Source: Pisolithus tinctorius (Eukaryota; Basidiomycota; Agaricomycetes; Boletales; Pisolithaceae). Taken from it: a DNA stretch of 64,000 nucleotides. The DNA is taken from assembly GCA_024663395.1 (NCBI GenBank), contig JANFAH010000005.1, forward strand, positions 2,294,001 through 2,358,000, in the 5' to 3' direction. Both the position numbers and the translations under genes were made by a program. The notes beneath the pieces were generated by a model. That model worked only from the letters and a program-made list of their open reading frames with translations, had not been told where the DNA came from and did not search any database. Below, in pieces: positions 54,437 to 64,000 of this stretch (position 1 is the first letter of the stretch; each line of letters opens with the position of its first letter).

Positions 54437-57400
54437 CTACGACTGGGAGGGAAACTGACTACCCTGCTGAGGTTGACCTAAATTCGTCCGCTGTTGCTAC
54501 AAGACGCATCGTTGGCAACGTTCGCCAAGAATCACAAGAAAGGTGCTCACCTGCATAATCCGCATTGCCTGGTCCACCTGCTCTTGCGTGAAATGACCCC
54601 CCGCTGTCGCGACCACAGGAAAGTAATGTGCCGGAAGACCACCAGGTGGGCGGGGAATCGCATTTCCAGGAACTTGCCCGCCTTGAATCTGCATTTGCGG
54701 CTGAGTGGAAGTTAAAATCGGAGAGGCGGCATTGGATAGCGTAATGCCATTATGGGGCGGAGAACCCTGCGGTACTACACCAGGCGACGAAGTTGCCGCG
54801 CGCGACTGGTAAGGTGGGGAGAGATGTGCCCCAACAGGAAGACTATTCTGCACATTGTTGACTCCTGCATTCTGTGCCGGCGTAGGGACCTGCACTGGAA
54901 CCTGTCCCTGCCCTTGCGCTTGAACTTGTGCTTGCAACTGTGCCTGAGCTTGCGACTGAGCGGCAACGGCAGCGAGAGCACGCGCCTGGGCTACCTGAGC
55001 CTGTAGCATTTGAGGTGACATACGGGCCGCTGCAACTGCCACTGCTGTCGACGCCATAGGTGTAGGCATCCGTTGCTGCTGAGATATGTTCACCTGCGGC
55101 ACAGGTTGTGCGCGAATCTGAGGGACAGCCTGTGCAGGCTGTTGCACGGCACGGGTCGCCCCGTTGGCTTGTTGTGGTTGCGCGGCGGGCGCAGCGGCAG
55201 CGGCAGGGGCCTGCTGATCCGCGAGTTCGTAAAGCCCTTCTAAACCAAAAAACATTTCACTTACTCCTTGGGCGGCAGCTTGCATTCTGAGTTGCTGCTG
55301 CCGAGTCATCTCATCATGTCTGCGTCGTGCCATCAACATCTCCTGATGCTCCCGAGTTTCCTTGTCAGCCTTCAGGCGGCTGAGTTCAGCCGGGCTCATC
55401 TTCGGCATCTTGTTGTATTGACTGTGGGTGTCGTGGATATTGGATGACTTCCTCTGATTCACTGTAGAAATGGCAAGTTAGCAACTGGTACACACTCAGT
55501 ACGGGATACGACATCATACTAGACGCCTTCTGCGTGATCTCCCGCTTCTTCGCAACCTTTCGTATGGTTTCATATATCAAGGTGTGCCTGCGCCGCTTCA
55601 ACATATCCGAGCTAATCAAACCCGTGTTCTGATTCTGCGAAATCGACGTGCTGGCAAGACGCTTAACGCCTCTCGTCGTCATTTGCGCCTGAGATGTGGA
55701 CGACGCTATAGGCGGAGGGGTACCTTCCGCCGCCGCCGCAGCAGGAGAATTGACCTCAGGATGTGAAGGTCCGTATCGAATGCCCCCAAACTTGGTATTC
55801 CATCGCTCGAAGCACTCCCAGGGCATTCGCTTATCGAAGGGTATCGCAACTCTCGACGAGTTGAATACGTCAGTGATGAGTGACCAATTATTCGGGTATT
55901 TATCGGCCAACCGCTTCAGAAGAGCATCTTCCTCTGGACTCCAAGCATGTTCCGCTCGCTTCTTCGTGTCCTTGGGTGGCTGAGGGGCAAGGACACTAAT
56001 TAACTGCGGCTTCACGGATTCAAAGAGCTCTGCGTAGTAGTTGTGATCACCATTCACAGTCTCGCACAATCCAACCACTCACCAGACAGAGAATCATCCG
56101 AGATCCTGCCAGACCCTTCAGCTTCCGTGACGGCAGGTTCTTCTGGATCGACCCAATGTCCGTTCTTCCATCGCCTCGCAGGATGTAGTGGTCCAAGGAG
56201 GACGGGTTTACACATCATAAACTTCCCCATCGGAGCCATCTTCGTGTACCCGGAGTCATCGACACGCTTACTACCTTCGCGCTCCGTTTTTTTATCTGCC
56301 TTTTCTTTTCCCTCAGCCATAGCATTGACTACATCTGGGATACCGAGAGGCTGAAGGTCAGGAAAGATCACCGAGAGATCAGGTGGCGGACAGGAGGGTT
56401 CCAAAGCCTGGTCATCTGTGGTCAAAGCAGAGAAATCCTTCACAAGGTCAAGATCTTCGTTCTCAATGAACAACTTCCTCTCATCCGAATAAGCGATGCG
56501 TTCCCGCAATGGCACGTATAGGTTGGACTTCACCGTGGCAGCTTTCGCAGAACTTGATGCCTGCGCCGTTTCACGTTGTGAATCCGGTGACGATCCAAGA
56601 AGGGGATCCGTTGAACTGGGCTTCAGACCCTGCGGTTCCGCAGTCTCCATCTTAGCCTTCTGTCCGTCGTCACCCGCCGGTTCACTTGCAACCCCACCGG
56701 CGTTGGCGGCCTGCAGCGCAGCAGAGTCCTCCACATCCTCGACCTTGGGGCGAACACTCTCCAGAACTGGACTCTGACGCAGGCTACTGTCTTCAGAACT
56801 GTTTGACCCTCGACTTTCGAGGGCCTCCTCCAAGACTTTCCCCGTCTCCAGGGAGTCCACGACTTCTCGCTGCTCCGCCTCCGCGTCATCATCCTCGTTA
56901 TCCGAGTCATCGCCCGTCACGGTGGAATCATCCTCCCTACGCTCTGATGGTCGACCATCCACATCCATATCTTGCGATGTCCTGTGATCCGTTGTAGTCC
57001 GCGGGCGTTTCCAATGCATGCAGATACCTTGCTTGATCCTTTCCTCGGGAGTCCCAGCTGCATGCCATTCGAGAACCGCAGTCGAGAGATTGAAAGCCAG
57101 CACATACTTCCACCGACGCTCCTCGCGGAAATCAACCCTCATCCATTTCTGTAAAAGGATATCATAAGAATGGTCGTGCCACGAGGCAGAACAAATGTAT
57201 GCAAACTGCTTACCATTTCGTCCAAAAGGTAATCCCAATGAGTCTTTGTCATGCCTCCAAGGTTCCTTTGTTTCTTTGGTTGTCTATAGGACCACTTGGC
57301 AATGTTTTCCAGGCTCTCGACTCGTTCCAGAGTGCGCATTAGCCGAAGCTCCGTAATGGCCACCTGCGAATAATGAATTGCACAACGCAGATGTCTCAGT

Positions 57401-58704
57401 GAATACAACCTACACCCCAATCTCGTGTACTTAAACACTTTGCCGCTCTAGATACCTTCTTGTGTATCGGGTTTGCGCGAATTGAGGCACCCCACTTCAC
57501 GAAGCCCAGAGGCGTCCACTCTTCTTTGGTCTTCGACTCTGCCCTATCCTTGTCACGCTTCCGCTGCTTTGATGACTTGCCTTTCCGAACAAAATTCGGG
57601 GGTAAAAATTTGGGCGGAGGTAGAGTGTAATCAGGACTGAAATGGTGTCGAGAAATCTCCGCCTGAACCGGGGTGGAAGGGGAATCCGCGGTCGGTTCAG
57701 GCTCGCTACTCTCGAAACTGAACACTGGGGCCGTCAATGCTGGAGAAGTCGGCGTAGGTATAAGAAGTGCTGGATGTAGTGTAGCTACGTCGACAGCAGT
57801 GTGAATGATCATCGGTTGTTGAGGCTCCGGTTCTTTGTGATCCAGTATGAATGACGACGGAGAAATCGACCGAGGAGACGGTTCTCTGGCAACTTGCGGC
57901 GTTTCGACGGCTTCTACCAACACAACCTCCTCTCCCTCAGTGTCACCAATAATCGGAGGTTCGGGCGACGGAACGGGATGGAGTGATGGTTGACTAGGGC
58001 TACGGTGAGGGACTGATTGATTGGGCTGAGGTGAGATGTGCCGCGAAGGTGACCTGGAAGGTGAAATCTTGTGGTCGTCCGGTCGATATTCCTCTTCTTC
58101 TTCTTCCTCTTCCTCCTCTTCGGCTTCTTCCTCCTCCTCTTCCTCCATGGGTCGCTTACGAGACACGCTAGAAGGAGTTGTGGGTGGAGGTGAAACTGTC
58201 ATAGACACCATCTCGACCTCAGGCTCGTCGACTTCCATGAGTGACCTCGGACGAGGTGATGCTGGAGGTTCTGACATTGGAGAATCGACATCGACATCGT
58301 CATCACCACTGGCGTCCTGTTCCGTATCCGATGGAAGCAGGAAAGGAACGAATAGATCGTCTTCCGAGAGATTGGACACCATGCCGGATTCAGGACTGGG
58401 AAAGGACGTGTTTCAGCGCACCGTGCTGCAACAGAACTCCCCACGCACTTCTTGTCCAAGTCGAACCTGTCCATAAACTCATGTAGACCATCTGTATCAT
58501 CTTCCACCTGGTCAAGCTCATCCATGATAGACCCTGCTCGGTGTCGTTGGCGCATCATATAATACATTTGTCGGAGGAGCTCATTTCTGCGCTGTGCAAC
58601 TGCTCTGGAACGGGGTGATCGCATGAGTTCAATGTGAATATGAGCAAAAGCACTTACCGAAGTTGAACGACCCGTTCTTGCACCAAGGATTCTATCGTTT
58701 CCAT
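54437..58704 (-). CDS. VID21: NuA4 histone acetyltransferase subunit VID21/EAF1
   Basis: Platform subunit of the NuA4 complex (p400-related in animals). The start at 58704 gives METIESLVQERVVQLR, which joins across an intron to RNELLRQMYYMMRQRHRAGS. A long disordered, Ser/Pro-rich and acidic region follows. The HSA domain lies at about 57400-57000: [58 protein letters not shown]. The SANT/Myb domain lies at about 55980-55790: HAWSPEEDALLKRLADKYPN NWSLITDVFN and PWECFERWNTKFG. A Gln/Ala-rich tail ends GGHFTQEQVDQAMRIMQ and, after a last intron, QQQRTNLGQPQQGSQFPSQS with a stop at 54437-54439. Domain order HSA then SANT fits EAF1. It ends only 32 bp before the NOT1 start codon on the same strand. 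Confidence 0.92.
58091..58155. repeat. Glu-codon tract in VID21
   Basis: A GAG/GAA run on the coding strand encodes about twenty glutamates with two alanines. This acidic low-complexity tract lies in the disordered N-terminal part of VID21. Confidence 0.7.
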
Positions 58705-59011
58705 GACATAGGAATCTCCCGCGCGCTGGCCTGGAAAATGAACGTGTGTGAGACGTCAAAAATCAGCTCGTCGTCTGTACGGCCTCGTGCAACCTGAATC
58801 GCTCTAATATGTGAAGCGACTTGCTCGCCGTGACGCTGTCCAAAAAACCCCTGGTGGGTCAAGTCCTTGCAATAATCGTGACGGGCACACTAATAGTGGG
58901 TAGATGAATGGGGGGTCGAGGGGGGTCGAGGGGGGTCGACTGAGAAGATGTCCGCTTGTCGATTACATATTCCACCCCCACGCGAGACACTCCGACTCCT
59001 AGGTTGAAAAG
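58705..59011. promoter_or_regulatory. Shared promoter, VID21 / PDX1
   Basis: 307 bp between divergent starts. Its main feature is a threefold 10-bp tandem repeat at 58911-58940. No TATA box is evident. Confidence 0.45.
58911..58940. repeat. Three tandem copies of GGGGGTCGAG
   Basis: Two exact copies and a third with a last-base change (C) lie about 70 bp upstream of the PDX1 start. Repeated G-rich boxes in a short promoter could bind a factor or form a G-rich structure; this is inference. Confidence 0.7.
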
Positions 59012-60197
59012 ATGCTCGCTGCAGGTCACCCTCGGGCATTCGGACGTGCCATGCACAGCGCACGGACACTGCTCCAAAGACGATGTAAGGTGTCCTCATA
59101 TCAGTTCATCATCTCACACGTCACTAATTTCTTCACAGGTCTGCACCAGACTCGAGCGCGTCTTGCCATCACCAACCTTGAAATGCCCGCCATGTCACCA
59201 ACTATGACTGAAGGTGGGATTGCTTCGTGGAAGAAGAACGAGGGGGATCCATTTAGTGCTGGTGATGTTCTACTGGAAATCGTGCGCCGAGCTCTACTCG
59301 CCAGCTTGGCCTGAACTCTAATTCGTGATGACGGTCAGGAAACAGACAAGGCAACCATTGACGTGGAAGCTCAAGACGACGGTGTTTTGGCCAAGATTTT
59401 GGTATTGAAATTCTTAGACAACCAACCGTCCATCCAGTGACTCGTACCACCTAGACCCCCAACGGCGCAAAAAATGTCCCCGTTGGGAAGATTATTGCCC
59501 TTCTTGCAGAGGAAGGAGACGATATCTCCAACCTAGAAGCACCAAAGGAGGAGACTAAACCTTCATCCGATACGGACGCTCCAACCACCTCTGCACCTGA
59601 GCCACCCCGAGCAGCGTCACAGCAATCTGGTTCCGTGCAAGAAAAGAAGCAAGTACATCACCCCACTCACTCGAAGCCTCTACTTCCTTCGGTCCTACGT
59701 CTTCTTGTGGAGAACAACATCACGAATGCAGAGGTTATCAAGGGGACTGGTGTGCGGGGCCAACTCACGAAGGGCGATGTCTTAGCACACCTCGGCAAGG
59801 CGTCAAGCCCAACTGGTACCTACAAAGAACCCAAGCAAGAACCAGTCGTGTCGCAAAAGGTCGAGCCACCTAAGGTAAGATAATTGGGCTGGTCGAGCAC
59901 AGGGCTGACAAGGTCGCAGCCCCTCGATGGCGCTGCTATTCGTCAATTGATCGTGTCTGGTCTTTCCACTAGGATGAAACCGAAGGCACCGGGTACGTGG
60001 TACAAATATCTACAGCTGCAATTTTTGTGTTCATTAATCTGTCTCAAGTGCCCTCAATACCGCCCACGTTCGACTCGGTAATTGCTGACTACCTCCCACC
60101 GACAACCGAGACAGCGAAGTCCAGTTCACAAAGTTTGCAAAGCCAAACTGCCTCGCCTCGAAGTAGTACGGCGGCATATTTCGACGGGCTCCTTTGA
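59012..60197 (+). CDS. PDX1: Pyruvate dehydrogenase complex protein X (E3-binding protein)
   Basis: Structural subunit of the mitochondrial pyruvate dehydrogenase complex that anchors E3. The start gives an Arg-rich presequence ([20 protein letters not shown]). The lipoyl domain reads [37 protein letters not shown] and, across an intron, [20 protein letters not shown] with the lipoylated Lys of the DKA motif, then [16 protein letters not shown] Pro/Ala-rich linker follows, then the peripheral-subunit-binding domain ([39 protein letters not shown]). The catalytic acetyltransferase domain and its HxxxDG motif are absent; the reading ends [17 protein letters not shown] ... AAYFDGLL at 60197. This separates PDX1 from E2 (LAT1). 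Introns are short. Confidence 0.9.
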
Positions 60198-60332
60198 TAA
60201 CATTACCCTTCATCCTAGACTAGTAGATTTTCTCCGGACACCCAGTACTCCTGTTGTCCAATGACTTGCAATTGAGAGTGAACAGACACAAAATACAACC
60301 CACACCGTCACCCCAAAGCATTAGGGTTATTG

Positions 60333-61859
60333 TTAGGAAGCTACTTCTTCATCCAATGCTAGACACTTTAATGGATAAGTACAGACAACCAGGATTGCAA
60401 GGGAAGAGGCCGTACTCGAAATTCGATAAAAGAATCAGACAGCCCTGCTCGTGGCTTGGGTACGGGCACCAAGAACTGCAAACTTAACAACCCTTCGTCA
60501 TCGATCCGAAGGGAAGTCTTAGTCGAGCTCTGCAAAGCACGCAGGGTGCGCGCGATCTGCGCGAAATTGTAGCTGATCACCGCGTCATCATCTTGCGAAC
60601 TTCAGAAATCGCGCGACTCCAATAAATACCTTGCCCTCATTGGACGGAAACACTCAAAAGTTTCTAATACTTCGCGGTCGTTAGGATAATCCATCTGCTC
60701 CATAATTAGCCTATGCCACTGGGTCATGGGGTCAAACCTGACAACATACCTCTGTCGTCCCAAAACTACCCGTCGCCATGATACGGAACAGAGGCTTCGC
60801 TGGCATCCCTCTATGCGCCTTTCTGACTTCCGCAACCGGATTGCTGACGAAAGTGATTTTGTCGCATGATGGATCGAGCTCAACAAGCGCGTCCCGAAGC
60901 CACGAGGAAGACTAGAGTAATATTAACTCAGAACCACATGCGCAGCAAACATAGACGCCAGCTAAAATGAAATCGCACCTTGAAAATTATTTTCAATACA
61001 CTAAAAGTGAACGTCAATTTGACAGCTACGCAAGCCAAACGTAGTACGACTAACGTTCGATCACCGTCAAATGGAAGCTCAACAAAGGGTTCCGGGTCAA
61101 ACGTCACTATCTCGCACGTCGTAGTCGGACCAGACGAGTCTTCCGCACTGGATCACAATCACCACTGAACCTATCACTCGTGGAAAATACGCAGTGCTCA
61201 CAGCCACAGTGTCAGTGGGTGTCCGGAACCTGTGTAGGACAGCCGTGCACGCGTCCCCTTATCGCACCCACCACCGAAATATTGGTCAATGCGGTTGCCG
61301 GCTGGAGCATTACTTGCACCCTTCGCCTGCTGCCTTCCATCACGGCGTTCCTCGTAGCGCTCGTCGTCAGAACGATCGCCCTCCCGGCGCCACCTTTTAT
61401 GAGATGAACCACTCCCTGCAGTTGACATGCTTGCTGTGCCATATATGTTTAGACACTCTATGAGGGTATTTAGTGGAATCTCGAATGTTACGGTTGAAGG
61501 GTCGACATGTGGGTCGGATAGCTGAGATGATGCAGGTCCAGAAATATCAGCAGCATAATTCCATTCGTCAAAGTGGTCGGAATATATATATGATGTTGCT
61601 GTAGAGACCGTTGGGACAACTGAATAACAGGCGGTGGCAGACGTACCTAGCAAGGTCCGCGCCTCTTCGACGGTAACAATTATGCCTAAATCAGCCGAAA
61701 GGGTGACTGATGCACGCTTTAACAACGAGGTCGACATGGAGTTACTGGGGACGTGAATCATCTCTCGGAGTTGAGTGGACTGACGTTAGAAAAGTTGATG
61801 CCTCTGAGAAGGGCGACAATGTACTTCACATCATTGACGGAGGCTGTTAAAACCTGCAT
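60333..61859 (-). CDS. Checkpoint clamp subunit RAD1 (9-1-1 complex)
   Basis: PCNA-like subunit of the RAD9-HUS1-RAD1 ring that signals DNA damage to ATR. The start gives MQVLTASVNDVKYIVALLRG INFSN. A 68-nt intron joins it to RASVTLSADLGIIVTVEEAR, then SYIYSDHFDEWNY, VTFEIPLNTLIECLNIYG (a hallmark of RAD1), an inserted Ser/Arg/Glu-rich loop (GSSHKRWRREGDRSDDERYE), IDPSCDKITFVSNPVAEVRK, ILSYNFAQIARTLRALQSS and SLQFLVPVPKPRAGLSDSFI EFR. A last intron (50 nt, acceptor AAAG) yields CLALDEEVAS and a stop at 60333-60335; the animal protein also ends in a Cys and DEE stretch. All parts of the two clamp folds are present. It is convergent to PDX1, 135 bp away. Confidence 0.9.
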
Positions 61860-62081
61860 GCAGTGACATGAGTTCCGAAGTCATAGCAATTCCCGACGTG
61901 AATTATGGCAGTACCGGTTTCGATTCCTCAGCCTGGATTCCTTGAGACTGGGACATCCTTCTGGTCCAAGGCAAGGGGCTTCTTTGTCACATGACCGTTA
62001 CATTCCACGTCACGTGTCAGCTGCGCGCGCGCAGCCCACTGCTCTTGCATGGACCTCTCAGCTGAGCCCGATTCCTAAGCC
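61860..62081. promoter_or_regulatory. Shared promoter, RAD1 / PI-PLC, with E-box and GC palindrome
   Basis: 222 bp between divergent starts. It holds CACATG at 61989-61994, an E-box CACGTG at 62011-62016 and, four bp further, the perfect 16-bp palindrome GCTGCGCGCGCGCAGC at 62020-62035. The cluster of palindromic sites within 50 bp suggests binding of dimeric factors, such as bHLH proteins. Confidence 0.5.
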
Positions 62082-63516
62082 ATGCATCTTATTGTGTACA
62101 ACCAAACCTACGAAAAGCTGTACTTTTACAGTTCAGATGGGGATAACCGTAGGTCCGGGACCTGCCTGCCTGCCTCTTCTTGCAAGGGCGTCACACTTGC
62201 CGCGCACCGCCTGCACATATCCCGTGTCTCTGAGCAAGAGAAGACCCCCTCGGAGGTCACAGCGGTAAGGATACCCAGGTCGCTGTGTGCGTGGAAACTT
62301 CTTTCTGGATTAGACTCCTCCCCGTGGGTGGCATATTACAGGCGGGTCCGTCGTGAACGGCGACATGGTATCCTCGGCCGTGCTGATTAACATACGCCCG
62401 CTAGCCTGGCCGTAAGCGCTGTTACCTAGCTCTGATACCCCGTCGGGACCCATCATGCTTTCTCAAGAGCATTCCGGACACTGTTCCACTATCCTCTTTA
62501 ATGCTCCCAGGTAAGTTGACTGACGGCGAGTGGATCAAACTTTCACCTTTCGAGTTTAGGGACTCATGAAACGATGGCTCTCTACGGGTGGCCAATTACG
62601 CAGTGTCAATCAACGGCCCTCGACACCCAACTCAACTCTGGAATACGTGTGATTGACATTCGGCTGGCGATCAATGGCGATCAACTTATTTCGTTTCACG
62701 GCATCGTTTCCCAACACGCTCCATTTTCGGACATTTTACATCAATTACACGCATTCCTCACTGCTCCATCAACCTGCAGCGAGACTGTTGTTGTTTCCCT
62801 CAAGCAAGAAGATGACGACACACGTCGCTTTCCTCACCTCGTACGCGAGGAAATCATGAAATCACCCGGTGGTCTGGACATGTGGTATTTAGAAGATCGT
62901 ATACCAAACTTGGGCGAGGTCAGGGGCAAAGCAGTCATGTTTAGTCGCTTCGGAGGTGATGGGTGGAAACACGGTGCGGTTGGAATTCACCCACCCATTT
63001 GGCCCGATAGTGCGCGACTGGGCTTCTCGTGGGATTGCAAGGGCTCCATCGTGAGAACTCAGGATTGGTATGTGATTAAGCGAAAAATTCACTACGGTCT
63101 TTATGGATTCATTACTGAAATTCAGGTACGCGATACCATCATTTTTGTCGATACCTGAGAAAGTGGAGACTTGCACTGAAATCTTGGTTGCGCCAGAAGA
63201 CTTTCCAAGTCCTGTCCTCTCTATTTCTTTTCTTTCGGCATCTTCTTTACCGTTCGCCTTACCACCGTTGATCGCTCTGGGCCTGGGGTGGCCCAACCTA
63301 AAACTGGGTTTCGAAGGGGTGAATTCGCGGGTGGGGAAGTGGTTGCTGGAAAGGCTGACCGGTACTGCTTCCGGGTTGGCACGTAATAGTGACGCACGTC
63401 CGCGGATAAGGGGATGGGCGCTAATGGATTTCTACGACGACCCTGCTGGCGTCGTCCCACTCTTCATCGAATGTAATTTCAGGGGAAGAAAAGTGGGGGA
63501 AGAAGGCTGGATTTGA
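62082..63516 (+). CDS. PI-PLC X-domain protein (bacterial-type phosphatidylinositol phospholipase C)
   Basis: Single-domain TIM-barrel phospholipase C of the bacterial/PLCXD type, without PH, EF-hand or C2 domains. The first exon (MHLIVYNQTYEKLYFYSSDG) gives an unusual N-terminal beta-rich extension. Introns then lead to IPDTVPLSSLMLPGTHETMA, which carries the first catalytic His, IRVIDIRLAINGDQLISFHG with the second, VVVSLKQEDDD, GLDMWYLEDRIPNLGEVRGK and GWALMDFYDD near the end. The two His and the Asp/Arg of the PLC active site are visible. The enzyme would cleave phosphatidylinositol or a GPI anchor. No signal peptide is seen with this start, so location is unknown. The stop is at 63514-63516. 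Confidence 0.85.
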
Positions 63517-64000
63517 AAAGACTCGAGCATGACGTGACTTGGGGGTTTTATGCGGGAGAAGAGTATTGGCCCAAGAAACTGATTTTTCTGTTGATCTTAA
63601 ACGTCACGAGTGATACATACTAAGTCTTCTAAAACCACCCGTTCCAGCTCGCCAGCGAAGTGGGGGATCAGCTCACTGCCTATTGCAACCGAGGAAGTTT
63701 GCCTCTTTCATACAACGAAAGATTCCACACGATCCTGACCTGATCCTGACGTGACATACCGCGCGTGGCCAGCACACGTTTTGTTTCTTTTTGCACTGCG
63801 GTGCGGCTCCCGCCAGGGTCATGACTCGAGGATGAGGCAGCAGGCAGCCATACTCATACAATGTGTGCGGAGTAGAGTGATTCGTTGGGGGAGCGGCAGC
63901 GGCGTTCTCGACGCCGTTGAATTGCCTGGGGTGTACTTAGGGGAGACCGTTTACCACAATCCAGATAACATGTCCTTCGCCCACAACTACTGTAGATTGA
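63517..64000. other. Right-edge region without a recognised gene
   Basis: 484 nt downstream of the PI-PLC gene. Only short direct repeats (TGATCCTGAC twice at about 63740-63755) are noted. An ATG near 63969 could be the start of a gene that leaves the window, but too little is present to judge. Confidence 0.4.

Noticed and set aside
58036..58476. Ser-rich + strand frame of 146 codons
   Set aside because: It is the reverse of the Glu-codon tract and Pro/Ser-rich part of VID21.
59012..60197. Dihydrolipoamide acetyltransferase (E2)
   Set aside because: The catalytic domain is missing and the gene stops 135 bp before RAD1, so the E3-binding protein is the better call.

Overview
The window is nuclear DNA of a filamentous fungus, most probably a basidiomycete of the Agaricomycotina type. 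The evidence is dense gene packing, genes broken by many 48-70 nt GT-AG introns with CTAAC/CTRAY-like branch sites, very short exons, short shared promoters, and a gene set that is purely fungal/eukaryotic (gamma-tubulin, V-ATPase subunit H, mL46, EDE1, striatin, NOT1, VID21, TMA7, MBF1, HET-domain proteins). No tRNA, rRNA, CRISPR array or intact transposon was recognised. All gene models were read by eye: exon joins were accepted when they restored a known protein family, so outer limits are firmer than some internal exons.

Layout. 1-585 (+) is the 3' end of a D-lactate dehydrogenase, followed by MBF1 (947-1679, +) and a DAL5/TNA1-type MFS transporter (2517-4597, +). Gamma-tubulin (5052-6936, -) and an FG nucleoporin (7334-11038, -) follow. 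The nucleoporin shares a 119 bp promoter with the mitochondrial inner-membrane protein YME2 (11158-14608, +). TRAPPC13 (14721-16909, +) converges on V-ATPase subunit H (16996-18899, -), which is divergent from mL46 (19041-20055, +). mL46 converges on the nuclease NUC1/EndoG (20152-21703, -). PIN4-like RRM+R3H protein (22227-24023, -), an E2 of the UBE2C/UBC11 type (25179-26087, -), the endocytic scaffold EDE1 (26277-30462, +), class II cAMP phosphodiesterase (31272-32674, +) and striatin (33176-36374, -) complete the first half.

36.5-41.2 kb is the only accessory-looking part: a tandem pair of intronless HET-domain genes. The first copy carries two in-frame stop codons and a changed core HET residue; the second is intact (743 aa). 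After them come an unidentified acidic protein (41268-42085, -), TMA7 (42244-42708, +), a large alpha/beta-hydrolase (42914-46765, +), the CCR4-NOT scaffold NOT1 (47103-54404, -) and the NuA4 subunit VID21/EAF1 (54437-58704, -) only 32 bp upstream of NOT1. The pyruvate dehydrogenase E3-binding protein PDX1 (59012-60197, +), the 9-1-1 clamp subunit RAD1 (60333-61859, -) and a bacterial-type PI-PLC X-domain protein (62082-63516, +) end the window.

The genes do not form one pathway; this is a stretch of mostly housekeeping genes. The most unusual signals are a 2-nt microexon required by MBF1, a 9-nt microexon in TMA7, the decayed/intact HET pair, and an unresolved frame at the first junction of the alpha/beta-hydrolase. 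I did not find convincing evidence of a wholly new multi-gene system.
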